DNA of 64,000 bases, from assembly GCF_014898055.3 (NCBI RefSeq), contig NW_023601104.1, forward strand, positions 70,787,106 to 70,851,105. Direction: 5' to 3'. This DNA is from Talpa occidentalis (lineage: Eukaryota > Chordata > Mammalia > Eulipotyphla > Talpidae). The notes below the pieces were generated by a model, which worked only from the letters and a program-made list of their open reading frames with translations, ran no database searches and was not told the DNA's origin. A program made the translations under genes and the position numbers. Of this stretch, positions 43,957 to 56,096 are shown in pieces. Positions within the stretch are counted from its first letter, which is position 1, and every line of letters starts with the position of its first letter.

Positions 43957-46900
43957 CTAGATTCCTGCTATGAGTGAGACCATCCGGTATTTTTCTTTTT
44001 CCTTTTGGCTTATTTCGCTGAGCATGATCCCTTCCAGTGCCATCCATGTTGCTGCAAATTGCATGTGTTTATCTTTTTTGAATGCTGAGTAATATTCCAT
44101 GGTATATATGTACCACATCTTCTTGATCCAGTCATCTATTTTTGGGCATTTGGGTTGTTTCCAAAGCTTAGCTATTGTAAACAGTGCTGCTATAAACATA
44201 GGAGTGCAGGTGCTCTTTGGAATTGATGTTTCTGTGTCCTTTGGGTAAATACCTAGGAGTGGAATTGCTGGATCATATGGAAGCTCTATGTTTAGTAGGT
44301 CCAGAAATCTCCACACAGCTCTCCATAGTGGTTGGACCAGTTTGCACTCCCACCAACAGTGCACAAGAGTTCCTTTTCTCCACATCCTCGCCAACATTTG
44401 TTGTTGCTAGTTTTTTTAATATGTGCCATTCTCACTGGTGTGAGATGGTATCTCATGGTAGTTTTGATTTGCATTTCCCTGATTACAAGTGATGTTGAAC
44501 ATTTTTTCATATGTCTGTTGGCCATTTGCATTTCCTCTTCAGAGAAGTTTCTTTTTAGCTCTTCTGCCCATTTTTTGACTGGATTATTTTCTTTGTTGTT
44601 GCTGAGTCTCATCAGCTCTTTGCAGATTTTGTGATCAGTCCTTATCATTAGTGTTGGGTGCAAAAATGTTCTCCCAGTTGGTGGGGTTTTCTCTTTGTTT
44701 TTGTTATTGTCTCTTTTGCTGTGCAGAAGCTCTTTAATTTGATGTAGTCCCAGCTGTTTATCTTTCTCTTCACTATCACTGCTTTGGGTGATGTGTCTGT
44801 AAAGATGTCTTTGATGTGCAAATCCCGTAGTGTTTCGCCTATATTTCCTTCTATGTATTTTATGGTTTTCAGTCTTATGTCTAGTTCTTTAATCCATTTT
44901 GAGTTGATTTTTGTGTATGGTGTGAGGTAGTGGTCAAGCTTCATTCTTTTGCATGTAGCGACCCAGTTTTCCCAGCACCATTTATTGAACAAACTTTCTT
45001 TGCTCCAATGCATAGTCTTTCGCTCCTTTGTCAAAGATTAGTTGACCATAAATCTGTGGGTTTATTTCTGGATTTTCTATTCGATTCCATTGGTCTGTAT
45101 GTCTGTTCTTGTTCCAATACCATGCAGTTTTGATGATTATGTTTGTAGTATAGTTTGAAGTCTGGGAGTGTGATGCCTCCATTTCCTTCTTTTTTTCAGT
45201 AGAGCTTTGGCTATTCGGGTTTTGGTGATTCCATATGAATTTCATCAATAATTGTCTATTTCTTTGAAGAATGCCATTGAGATTTTGATTGGAATAGCAT
45301 TGAATCTGTATATTGCTTTTGGTAGGATGGCCATTTTAATAATGTTTATTCTTCCAATCCATGAGCAGGGGATGTCTTTCCATTTCTTTGTGTCTTCTTC
45401 TATTTCTTTTAACAGTGTTTATAGTTTTCTTTGTATAGGTCCTTTACCTCTTTTGTTAGATTTTTCCCAATATTTGATTTTTTTTGTTTCGATAATAAAA
45501 GGGTGGTTTTTTTGATTTCTTCTTCTTCAGATTTATTGTTTGTGTATAGGAAGGCTACTGACTTTTGCGTGTTGATTTTGTATCCTGCCACTTTACTGAA
45601 TTGATTGATGAGTTGAATTAGTTTTTCTGTGGAGATTTTGGGGGTTCTTATGTATATTATCATATCATCTGCAAATAGTGATAGTTTGACTTCTTCTTTT
45701 CCTATTTGGATTCCTTGGATGTCTTTCTCTTGTCTTATTGCTCTGGCTAGGACTTCCAGTATTATATTGAAAAGCAGTGGTGAGAGTGGACATCCTTGTC
45801 TTGTTCCAGATCTTAATGGAATTGCTTTCAGCTTTTCACCATTGAGAATGATACTGGCTGTTGGCTTGTCATAGATGGCCTTTATGATGTTGAGGTATGT
45901 TCCTTGTATCCAAGAATTTCAAGGGCTTTTATCATGAATGGGTGTTGCACTTTGTCGAAAGCTTTCTCAGCATCTATTGATATTATCATATGGTTTTATA
46001 TTCTTTTTGTTGATGTGTTGGATAACGTTGATTGATTTTCGGATGTTAAACCATCCTTGTGCCCCTGGAATGAATCCAACTTGGTCGTGGTGAATTATCT
46101 TATGGATACATTGTTGGATTCTGATAGCTAAAATTTTATTGAGGATTTTTGCATCAGTGTTCATTAGGGAGATTGGCCTATAGTTTTCCTTTTTTGTGTT
46201 GTCCTTATTCGGTTTTGGTATTAGTGTAATATTGGCTTCATAGAACGTGTTTGGTATTGTCCCTTCCTTCTCAATTTTTTGGAAGAGTTTGTGAGGATAG
46301 GCACTAATTCGTCTCTGAATGTTTGGTAGAATTCATTTGTAAATCCATCAGGTCCTGGGCCTATTGTTTTTGGGAGGTTTTTAATTACCATTTCAATTTC
46401 GCTGCTTGTAATTGGTCTGTTTAGGTGTTCTATTTCTTCTTTATCTAGCTTTGGGTGATTGTAGAGTTGTAGGAATTGTCCATCTCCTCTAGATTGTTGA
46501 ACTTGTTTCCATATAACTGTTCATAGTAGTTACTGATTATTCTTTTGATTTCTGCTGTGTCCGTTGTGATTTCTCCTCTTTCATTTATGATCTGTGTATT
46601 TGTGCTTTCTCCCTTTTTTCCTTTGTGAGCCTGGCTAGGGGTTTGTCTATTTTATTTATTTTTCAAAGAACCAGCTCTTGGTTTCATTGATCTTTTGGAT
46701 TGTTTTTTTAGTTTCAATTTCATTTATTTCTGCTTTGGTTTTTATTTCTTTTCTTCTACTGGTTCTGGGTTTTTTGTTGTTCTTTTTCTAGATCTTTGAG
46801 CTTCGAGATTAGGTTGTTTCTTTGAGTTCTTTCTTGTTTTTTGATGTGAGCTTCTATTGCTATATATTTTCCTCTTATTACTGCTTTTGCTGCATCCCAT

Positions 46901-47755
46901 ACATTTAGGATATTGGTGTCCTCCTTGTCATTCAATTCAAAGAATTTTTTAATTTCTTCTTTGATCTCCTCGTTAGTCCAGTGGTCTTCCAGTAGTGTGG
47001 CTTTTAATCTCTCATGAGGTAGGAAAGTTCCTTGCCTTCTTTTTATGATTTATTTCTAGTTTGATGCCTTCGTGGTCAGAAAAGATGGTTGGTATGATTT
47101 CAATCTTGGTGTATCTGTTGATGTTTGTCTTGTGCCCCAGTATGTGATCGATCCTGGAGAATGATCCGTGTGCGCTTGAGAAAAATGTACTCCGTTTTTT
47201 TTGGGTTTAGTGTTCTATAGATGTCTGTTAAGCCCAAATGCTCTAGGTCCTTATTTAGAGCTTTAGTTTCTTTACTTATTTTTTGTCTTGTTGATCTATC
47301 CATTGTTGATAGTGGTGTGTTGAAGTCTCCCACTACATATGTGTTTTCTCTGATGTCTGTTTCAGAAGGGACAACAGTTGTCTGATATATTTTGGTGCTC
47401 TTTCGTTTGGTGAGTATATGTTAATGAGTGTTATTTCTTCTTGAAGTATTGTCCCCTTAATCATAATGTAGTGACCATTGGGGTCTCTTTTTATTTTTTT
47501 GAGTTTGAAGTCTGTTTTATCTGATATAAGTATAGCTGTTCCTGCTTTTCTTTTGGCCCATTTGCTTGTAGGATTGTTTCCATCCTTTGACTTTGAGCCT
47601 ATTTTTATCTTTTGTAGCTAAATGTGTTTCCTGGAGACAGCAAAGGTTGGGTTTTGTTTCTTAATCCAGGCTGCAACTCTGTGTCTTTTTATTGAAGAGT
47701 TTAGTCCATTTACATTTAGAGTTAATATTGATATGTTAGCATCTGTATTTGCCAT
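43957..47755 (-). pseudogene. L1 ORF2 (endonuclease/reverse transcriptase), frameshifted
   Basis: ORF2 makes the nicking endonuclease and reverse transcriptase of L1. The start at 47755 gives MANTDANIS then NVNGLNSSIKRHR, the usual endonuclease N-terminus. A frameshift then falls before the QETH segment. The endonuclease motif GDFNTPLS starts one residue after 47333. The reverse-transcriptase part reads [13 protein letters not shown] and [10 protein letters not shown] (46164-45967), and the FADD catalytic motif is intact at 45675-45664. The C-terminal part (44397-43957) has [14 protein letters not shown] and ends ...RMVSLIAGI. Total span of 3,799 bases is close to the usual ~1,275 codons, so damage is mainly single-base indels. 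No function is expected from this copy as read. Confidence 0.94.
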
Positions 47756-47826
47756 TATGTTGTCTTTCCTTTGATTTTATTTATTTATTCTTTAATAACT
47801 TTTTTTTTTTTGGTCTTCTTTCGTTG

Positions 47827-48800
47827 TTATTCGTCCCTCTGAGGTTCTGGCTTTAGGATTCCTTGTAGTATTTTTTGGAGTGGGGGTTTAGTCGTAATGA
47901 AATTCCGGAGTTTCTCTTTGTCTGGGAAGGTCCATATTCTTTCTTCATGGAGGAAAGAGAGTTTGCGGGATAGGTATTCTTGGTTGGCATCTGTTTCTTG
48001 GAGTCTGTTGACTATGTCCCTCCACTCTCTCCTTGCCCGTAGTGTTTCTTCAGAGAAGTCTGATGTCAGCCTGATTGGTTTTCCTAATGTTATCTGTTTC
48101 TTCCCTCTTGTCAGCTTCATTATTTTTCCTTGTCCTGGATTCTTGGAGCTTTACTATTATGTGTCTTGCTGTGTTTTTTCCTTTCGTCGTGGAAGTTTGG
48201 TGTTCTTCTTGCTTCTTGTATATCAATTTTCAGCTCCTTCTTCTCATTTGGGAAGTTCTCTTCAATTATATCCATGAATATTTTCTCTGTTCCTACATCT
48301 CTCTCCTCTCCTTCTGGAATTCCTATAACTCTTATATTTCCTTTCCTCATGGAGTCAGATAGTTCCCGAAGTCTTTCTTTCATTCTTTTTCTTCGTACTT
48401 CTCTTCCTTTTCTGTTTTGGTTCTTTTTATTTCTGTGTCTTCAAGATTACTTATCGTTCTTCCATTTCATCTATTCTGCTTTCATTGCTTTTCCCAGAGT
48501 TCTTTAGTTCCTCCATTAATTCTTTGATCTCCTGCATTTCTCTTACTTCCCTCTTTAGGGACTCAATTTCCTTCTTCTGATCTATCACTTTTTTAATCAT
48601 GGCAATTTTAAATTCTCTTTCTGGAAGGCTCAGAAGTTCTTCCAAGTTGCTGTCGTTGCAATCTGGGGAGTGGTTTCTTTTTGTGGTGTGCTTCTTTCCT
48701 GAGGAGTTTTTAGGTTGCGTGTGGTTCTTCTACTCCCTACTGTCTGTTTTCTAATTTGTCGTATGCGTTGGGACACTGTGTTGCTCGGACTGACTGACAT
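47827..48800 (-). pseudogene. L1 ORF1 (RNA-binding protein), frameshifted
   Basis: ORF1p is the trimeric RNA-binding chaperone of the L1 particle. The likely start ATG is at 48800-48798 (MSVSPSNT...). The frame shifts near 48640 into the coiled-coil part (IDQKKEIESLKREVREM, 48645-48451). The RRM part follows (IRVIGIPEGEERD and IIEENFPNEK, 48383 onward). Another shift near 48180 leads into the C-terminal domain (ITLGKPIRLTSDFSEETL and RRKL-type SFLHEERIWTF, 48120-47827). Span of 974 bases is near the normal ~1 kb. At least two frameshifts make it non-coding as assembled. Confidence 0.92.
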
Positions 48801-49915
48801 CTTGGGTGAACTTCTCTCCGCTCCCCTCTGGCTCTTCCAGGAGCCATCTCTGTCTTCTGGGGGAGCTTTCTGCTGGTTTTAGGCAGTTTTTACTGAAGAA
48901 ATGTCCCTGTTCTCAAATGGCGAAGCGGGATGCAGTCCCTGCGCCTCCGGTTTCAGGCACACTCTTCTGCGCACCCGGTCTGCCCCGGACGTGGTGCCTG
49001 CTCCCTCTGTGGGCTCAGACTGCTGGTCGGAGGGGCCTGGCGTGGAATAACTTCCCGGCTGGCCACTGGGTCCTCCAGAAACCTTCTGCCCTTTTCAAGC
49101 AGACTTAAGAAATGTCCTGTTTTATAGGGTGTTAGTGACTTTTTTTTTTCCTGGTCGCTAGGTGGCGCCAGAGATCTCTCCTATTGTCCTTGGGGGGCTG
49201 TTTTTTTCCGCCTCCCCACCCGTGGGACAGAGAACAGAGCGGGAATGGTAGGTACACCTCAACAGCTTTGGGGTGCTGTGTCTGCCTTGTGCCCCACCGT
49301 CGTGGAGAACACGCCCCGAATTTTCGTGCCGGGGTCTCAGTTCAAAGCCCTCAGTTCCAGGACGCGGGCTGTAGCCCAGTTCAGTGGCGCGGGAATGGCG
49401 CCTTTTGCACACCGCTCCCGTGCCTGGGCGCCTGGTTCCTGCTTACCAGGGAGGGACCTTCACCTCAGTGAGGACCTCCGTGCGTCTCCCCGCAAGCCTA
49501 GGTCCTCTCCCCGCAAGCTAGGTCGCCAGGCGCGGGGACCTGGGCAGCCGCGATCCCGGTCTGCACTTGCTTTTCAAGCGCGCCAGGCGCGCCGCTTTTT
49601 TTCCCGCGCAGCTTACCGGCAGCCCGGCTGTGTGCGCGTCTCCCGGGGTCTTTGTTCTTCTCTAATGGCGCCCGGAGCCGTTCGCTCACCGCCGCGGCGG
49701 ATCCTGCAGGGTTCGCCTCAGCTCCCGTTCACGGGTTGTGGTGGCTGCAATAGTTCCTTTCCACTCACAGTCCCGCTTGCTGCGTCGTTTGTTCTTGTGG
49801 GCCGTTTTGGTTTGTTGTTTCTTTCCTCCTCTCTGCCGTCGGAGAGTGTGCCGCTCTGTGGGCGGGGGGAGGGGAGCAGGTTCTGCGCTCCCTCCCTTCT
49901 AGTCCTCTTATGGCC
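48801..49915 (-). promoter_or_regulatory. L1 5' UTR / internal promoter, CpG-rich
   Basis: At least 1.1 kb of GC- and CpG-rich sequence upstream of ORF1, the most CpG-dense part of the window (for example CCGCCGCGG at about 49690, GCGCGCCAGGCGCGC near 49578-49593). Retained CpGs suggest a fairly recent insertion. Full-length L1 5' UTRs carry a sense internal promoter and in some species an antisense one. The far 5' end is missing in the gap. Confidence 0.8.
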
Positions 49916-50015
49916 NNNNNNNNNNNNNNNNNNNNNNNNNNNNNNNNNNNNNNNNNNNNNNNNNNNNNNNNNNNNNNNNNNNNNNNNNNNNNNNNNNNNN
50001 NNNNNNNNNNNNNNN
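49916..50015. other. Assembly gap of exactly 100 N
   Basis: A round-number run of N, the usual placeholder for a gap of unknown size. It sits at the GC-rich L1 5' end. Confidence 0.99.
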
Positions 50016-50363
50016 GGAGAATATCTATATTTCAGGAAATACTTCTAAATACTTACGAGTAAAACCTCACCATGTCTGCATATCCATTTCAAATGGAGGC
50101 AGGGGATTGAAAGAGATATATATGTGCATATGTAGAGTAATTTATGTCCATATATAAAGAACATGGCAAATGTAGAGCTTGTTGAATCTGGGTGTAGGAT
50201 CCAGGGTATACATTTCATTCTTTCAATGCTTCAAAATTTTCAAAACAAAAAAAAAATGGGATAAAAATTCCCTTTGAGGAAGATTTTTTTTAATTGCCTT
50301 TGCTTCAACACACACGTACTAGAGATATGTATAGAGACAGTTTTCACTTTTGATTCTTAACTC
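50016..50363. other. Intronic DNA between two L1 copies
   Basis: AT-rich; no gene or repeat recognised. It should contain the flank of the full-length L1, but the matching target-site duplication was not found, perhaps because it is inside the gap. Confidence 0.45.
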
Positions 50364-50377
50364 TGGAACTGTATTTA

Positions 50378-51759
50378 TTTATTTATTTGTTTGTTTAAAT
50401 AATAAATTTTATTTTTTATTCCCCATACAAATGCAAACCCCCATTCTGACCCCAATCCCTCCCCTCCCGCCCTCACCCCCCAAAAGTGTCTCTGGTTCAT
50501 AGTTTTTTGTTGATTTTGATTTTCACTTTCTTATAGTTATTCATTTTCCTGGTCCCTTATTTAAGTTTTCTAGATTCCTGCTATGAGTGAGACCATCCGA
50601 TATTTTTCTTATTCTTTTTGTCTTATTTCGCTGAGCATGATCCCTTCCAGCGCCATCCATGTTGCTGCAAATTGCATGTGTTTATCTTTTTTGAATGCTG
50701 AGTAATATTCCATGGTATATATGTACCACATCTTCTTGATCCAGTCATCTATTTTTGGGCATTTGGGCTGTTTCCAAAGCTTAGCTATTGTAAATAGTGC
50801 TGCTATAAACATAGGGGTGCAGGTGTTCTTTGGAATTGATGTTTCTGTGTCCTTTGGGTAAATACCTAGGAGTGGAATTGCTGGATCATATGGAAGCTCT
50901 ATGTTTAGTAGGTCCAGAAATCTCCACACAGCTCTCCATAGTGGTTGGACCAGTTTGCACTCCCACCAACAGTGTAGAAGAGTTCCTTTTTCTCCACAAC
51001 CTCGCCAACATTTGCTGTTGCTAGTTTTTTTAATATGTGCCATTCTCACTGGTATAAGATGGTATCTCATGGTAGTTTTGACTTGCATTTCCCTGATTAC
51101 AAGTGATATTGAACATTTTTTCGTATGTCTGTTGGCCATTTGCATTTCCTCTTCAGAGAAGTTTCTTTTTAGCTCTTCTGCCCATTTTTTGACTGGATTC
51201 TTTCTTTGTTTTGCTGAGTCTCATCAGCTCTTTGCAGATTTTTGTGATCAGTCCTTTATCATTAGTGTTGGGTGCAAAAATGTTCTCCCAGTTGGTGGGG
51301 TTTCTCTTTGTTTTTGTTATTGTCTCTTTTGCTGTGCAGAAGCTCTTTAATTTGATGTAGTCCCAGCTGTTTATCTTTGCCTTCACTATCACTGCTTTGG
51401 GTGATGTGTCTATAAAGATGTCTTTGATATGCAAATCACGTAGTGTTTCGCCTATATTTCCTTCTATGTATTTTATGGTTTCAGGTCTTATGTCTAGTTC
51501 TTTAATCCATTTTGAGTTGATTTTTGTGTTTGGTGTGAGGTAGTGGGCAAGCTTCATTCTTTTGCATGTAGCAACCCAGTTTTCCCAGCACATTTATTGA
51601 ACAAACTTTCTTTGCTCCATTGCATAGTCTTTGCTCCTTTGTCAAAGATTAGTTGACCATAAATCTGTGGGTTTATTTCTGGATTTTCTATTCGATTCCA
51701 TTGTCTGTATGTCTGTTCTTGTTCCAATACCATGCAGTTTTGATGATTATGGCTTTGTA
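50378..51759 (-). mobile_element. 5'-truncated L1, minus strand, nearly identical to the 43.8 kb copy
   Basis: It begins with the T-rich tail (50378), carries the same 3' UTR and ORF2 C-terminal region and stops at the position equivalent to about 45140 in the full-length copy. The longest frame (51145-50609, 178 codons) has [19 protein letters not shown] and the [14 protein letters not shown] segment. Flanking repeats TGGAACTGTATTTA (50364-50377) and TGGAACTTTATTTA (51760-51773), one mismatch, show an independent insertion, not a piece of the neighbouring L1. Confidence 0.94.
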
Positions 51760-51774
51760 TGGAACTTTATTTAA

Positions 51775-52340
51775 ATTAGAAGATTAAGTTCTCTAATCAT
51801 ACTCTAGAACCCACCAAAAGACTTGAGGTTAGATTTATTCCCTCCTAGAGAGGGAATATTAAAATGAAAGTTCATGACATTCCTTAATAAGTACTTTTTT
51901 GTGTGTGGATAAATATGTCCCCAGAGGACAAATGTGCATATGGAACACATAAATACATTTCTTCATTATTTCAATATTCCAGAAGCTAAACACAGCACTC
52001 ACAAAGAATTTAAATAGTTTCTGCATTTTTTTTCATATATCAAATCTCCCCTTCTACATTCTTTCTGCCAACTCTGATTCCAGAAAGTCTCCTAAATGAC
52101 CAAGTTCCAAGGAAGGCTACAGGTTCTAAGAGAGAAAGCAAGCTTCAAGAATCTCTTGAAGTACCTTTGCTTTGAACAAAGCCTTGTTAACAAAGCCTGC
52201 TATATGAACCAGCTGTGGTGGTAGATGACCCAGCTGAATCCTTTGAGGGATATTTTTTCTAGGATTTTATGTGGCATGGAACATTTTCTAGTGTTCAACA
52301 AGCAGAAAACAATCCCAAATTCTCTTTTTGGAAGCAGATT
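51775..52340. other. Intronic DNA, nothing recognised
   Basis: No gene or firm repeat. Confidence 0.45.
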
Positions 52341-52344
52341 TGAG

Positions 52345-52345
<1 letters not shown>

Positions 52346-52377
<32 letters not shown>
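52346..52377. repeat. (CA)n microsatellite
   Basis: About 16 uninterrupted AC units. Confidence 0.96.
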
Positions 52378-52379
<2 letters not shown>

Positions 52380-52440
52380 GGGGGACTGTATTTCCAAGGA
52401 ACTTGAACAGACAAAAAAGTATGTTCATGAGATACATTTT

Positions 52441-52535
52441 GCCTATAGAAATGAAAAAAATGTGAGCATGAGAAAAAAATCAGAATTTCTCTATTGTTAA
52501 GAACGAGCGTGGCGCTAGCAGGAAGCAAGATGACA
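52441..52535 (+). repeat. 95-bp duplicated segment, copy 1
   Basis: GCCTATAGAAATGAAAAAAA through GGAAGCAAGATGACA recurs at 53212-53306 in the same orientation with only three substitutions. It has no tail or inverted ends, so it is not an obvious mobile element. Confidence 0.95.
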
Positions 52536-53211
52536 TAACTCAGAAAGCATGATGTGATAAAACATTAACCAGCTCATTTCATCTCATGAGAAAAACTTTT
52601 AAAAAGAATAATTTTCTTTAGTTTCCACAATAATCTACATAGCACTCAAAATAGTGTAAATGTCAGAATATCAGTCCCCAGAAAAATTTAATATTAGGCA
52701 TTAAAATGTTTTTGCTCCTGAGTCATTATTAATTCTTAAATCCTCCTAGTTTCCCTCTTAAGCCAAAGGCAGAAAAGTGGTGTGTGACATCACATTCTTT
52801 TAGCAATTAGTCAAAAACTACAATTATGCACTTTGCTAAGTTTCTGTTTAATTATGGCTCCAAAAGGTAATTTCTTATTTGGTTTTCCAAATAGTATCTA
52901 AATATGGCAGCAATAAATGCTATAACTGAGAAATGCTAATGGGAATGTAGGTATCATTTTATAAGTCAGATTTATGAACTTCTACAGCATTCAAAGTGTA
53001 GTCAGAATTAATTGATGTGCATCATCTGACCATCTCCATTACACATGGTCTTGTTATCACAGCACGGTGAGATGAAGGAATTTTTCACATGCTTCTCATT
53101 CTTTAGCAAGTACAGCTTAGGTGTGAAAGGAATTTTCCTTGCCACCTAGCCTAGCTGTTCTCCCACCCTTCTCTGTCCAAGTGTTTGTGAATTTAAGACC
53201 CTATTCAACAC

Positions 53212-53306
53212 GCCTATAGAAATGAAAAAAATGTGAGCATGAGAAAAAAATCAGAATTTCTCTATTGTTAAGAACGAGCTTAGCGCTAGCAGGAAGGAAG
53301 ATGACA
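53212..53306 (+). repeat. 95-bp duplicated segment, copy 2
   Basis: 92 of 95 positions equal copy 1. Its right edge overlaps a perfect 13-bp tandem repeat, CACTGTACTGGGT at 53305-53317 and 53318-53330, absent at copy 1. Confidence 0.95.
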
Positions 53307-53334
53307 CTGTACTGGGTCACTGTACTGGGTTTAC

Positions 53335-56080
53335 CTCTTGGCCTTGAGTAGGTCAAAAAAAGAATCTCCACTAGTAGAAGATCGCAGATTAACATGGAAA
53401 ATCTTTCATATAGGAGGAAAAAAATTTTGATGACTCATAGTGAAAGATGAGGGTAAAAAGTTACAGAGTTCAGGTATATTTAGAAAGCTGAAGTCAAATC
53501 CATCTTAGAAGTGTTATTAAAGGTAACACCAATATTTTGCTTATTTATGTCTCTTTGTGTTCCCCAGCAAAGGTAAAAAATATAGCTCAGGCAAGACCAC
53601 TTTTAGGAGGTTATGGATATCGTTAGAGCAGCAGTCATCATCAACACAGTATAAAATTAGCTTTTCAATAATCAGGGTCAAGGGAAAGTCTTGAGCTGAG
53701 TACTTCTTGTCATACTTCAGATGAAAATACAATCAGCATGCAATTTATAGAATCCTGCTCATTCTTCAGGAACTATGATGAGATATATCACTACACGCTC
53801 ATGGTGATTCTGGGACATGACTGATATTACTCCATTTCTGGAGATGAGGAGAAAACAACATGATTAAGAAACATGACACAGTCACAGTTTGCTAAGTGGT
53901 AGGAGAATAGGGGACCAAACTCAGCCTGTGATCTTTCTAGATCCACACACTGCTGAGCACAACTTACTGAATAACAAACCAATTTAAAGTAGAAAGAGAA
54001 ATGAGATAGTATCCAACAAATTTGACTCTTGTTACCAGAGAAACTTTGGGGGCACCTCATAGACTTTCAGTGGTTCCCATGTCATTCTAAGAACACTAGA
54101 ACTCAGTGGTCCAGATGATTTTACTGATACCAGTGGGAAATTAAAATGGCTTCAAGTTGTTTCTGAAAGTTGCTTTGACTAGAACCATTGATTTAGTTGT
54201 CAGAGCCTGACTTGACTGACCTACTGTACCTGTCAAAGCTTTGCTCTCTATTTCAGAGGTGAAGAGAATCAAGTCAGGGTGCCTTGTCTGTAATTTTATG
54301 ATGGTCACTACCATGTGCTTTCAGGACAGAGACACATGAAAGCTTACTTCTCTCAAGATGATTAGGGGAAGATAAAAAAGATTCTTCAAAAATCTCTGTG
54401 TCATATTATTTGGAATTAAAGGCAGTGGAAAGGGGAGGCTATCAAGTCAGCTCTGTGCTGAAAAACCAGATATTAATTCCAAAGAACTAAAATAGAAACC
54501 TTTGTGGCTATCTAAATCTGTTTCCAATTCTCAGGAGCAACAACCCTGTCCTTCATTTCCTTTATAGGAAATTTATATTTTATCCCTATTTATATTTTAT
54601 CTTTAATATAAAAAATTTTATATTTTATTCTATATGGTAAGTACTCTATAATTATGATATAATATTTAAATAGCAATTTATAATATTGACAATAAATCCT
54701 TTGAAAAAACCTACAGGCTTTGGATCTGGATAATTGGAAGAAGCAAAAGCTTGGCGGTAACTCAGGGTTAAACAAAAATACAAAAAGTTTTCACAAGATG
54801 GTCCTATGAGCACATTTTCTTTCTGAAATGATCTAGGTGTAGTTGTATTTAAAAGAAAGTAAAGATCCCATCTTTTTCTAAGCTATGTATTTTTGTCGCC
54901 AAAACCATTAAGTATTTGTGGCATGAAATATTACTCTATCAGCTGTTACACTGAGTAATTTGAACAGAAATCTTCCCCATTGCTTTAGGAATTATAGATT
55001 AATCCTACAAAGCCTGCTACAGTAACAATTTAACAAGTACTTGCTGGTTGATTAATCTCAGAGAGACAAAGTGCTATGGCTGAAGATATGAAGGCTCTAG
55101 GCAACAGAAAAGAAATCATAAGTAAACAGAAAATTATGGGAATATTTACAATGAATAAATGATAGCAGCAAGGAGAGAATGATCAATGTCCAACAGAGCT
55201 GTCAAGAAAAGCAATCACATTCGCACACTATAGGACCACCTTATAATCTTATTAAGTCTCATAGGGGATACTTCATAAATACCTACTAGTTTTACACAAT
55301 AAGTAAGACCATAATGAAATCAAGTTATTTCAGGAGTTTTCCCTTGTAATTAGATTTTTCAAGGAAAATTATTTAACTCATTTAATGTAACTAAGACAAT
55401 TATAACAAGATTTCACTGTATTTGTTTTCTCACTTGTGATAATGGTTCCACAAGATAGACACTATACTTTGTCAAGGATGTGTTCAACAGTGAAGCATCT
55501 AAAAATTTTGATTTCAAATTCAACCCATGGCAAGGCCTCTCCTGATTTGTCATTTGCTTTCTTCCCAGAGTGTTTATGAGAATGACAAATGCAATATAAA
55601 TTCCAGATATCAAAGACATTGCTCAGAAAAGTTCCTCTGAAGTTAATATCATTTCTAGAATGGATCATATCATTTCTAGAAGTTGATCTCAGGGAGAGGT
55701 CAAGCACAGGGTAAGTTCACACCATACATGTGTTCTTCGATAATCATTAGAGGTCTACATTGAAAAAGCAGATTTTAAAGAGCCAAAAAACAAAATGCCA
55801 TGAAATAATAATGATAATCTATTTCTAGACTTCCTGGGGAAGCATAAACCAGAAATTATTTGTATCCTCCCAAGTCTTTGATATTACCATAAATACTTGA
55901 GAAAAAAGAGGAAGAGATTTCAAATCCCATCAATTACTTGCCATCCTTTTGTTTATATTTTAAACAAATACTTGTTCCCCCTGTCTCTAAGTACACACCC
56001 AGAAGAATGACTTGCAAGTAGTTTTAGGTGACTTCAGGAAAGGTTTAAGATTTATTAATATGAGAAAAGCAAGTAAAAGC
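53335..56080. other. Intronic DNA, nothing recognised
   Basis: AT-rich; no exon with homology to RHOJ exon 2 and no repeat I can name with confidence. Around 54570-54680 the sequence is very AT-rich. Confidence 0.45.
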
Positions 56081-56096
56081 AAAAGATACTTGCATT

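Larger units (their letters stand above)
43768..49915 (-). mobile_element. Near full-length L1 (LINE-1), minus strand, 5' end in assembly gap
   Basis: A single L1 whose poly-A end is the T-run at about 43770-43784 and whose order on the minus strand is 5' UTR (49915-48801), ORF1 (48800-47827), short spacer, ORF2 (47755-43957) and a 3' UTR with a G-rich tract (sense) at about 43880-43840. Both ORFs have near-normal total length but are broken by small indels, so it is not a working copy as assembled. The 5' end runs into 100 Ns, so the 5' target-site duplication cannot be seen. It lies antisense to RHOJ, as most long L1s in introns do. Confidence 0.96.

Noticed and set aside
44217..48507. Many + strand frames of 80-126 codons
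   Set aside because: They are the antisense shadow of L1 ORF1 and ORF2.
49245..50048. 267-codon open frame, the longest on the + strand
   Set aside because: It crosses the 100-N gap and lies antisense in a GC-rich L1 5' UTR; no protein family is visible. Kept only as a weak ORF0-like observation.
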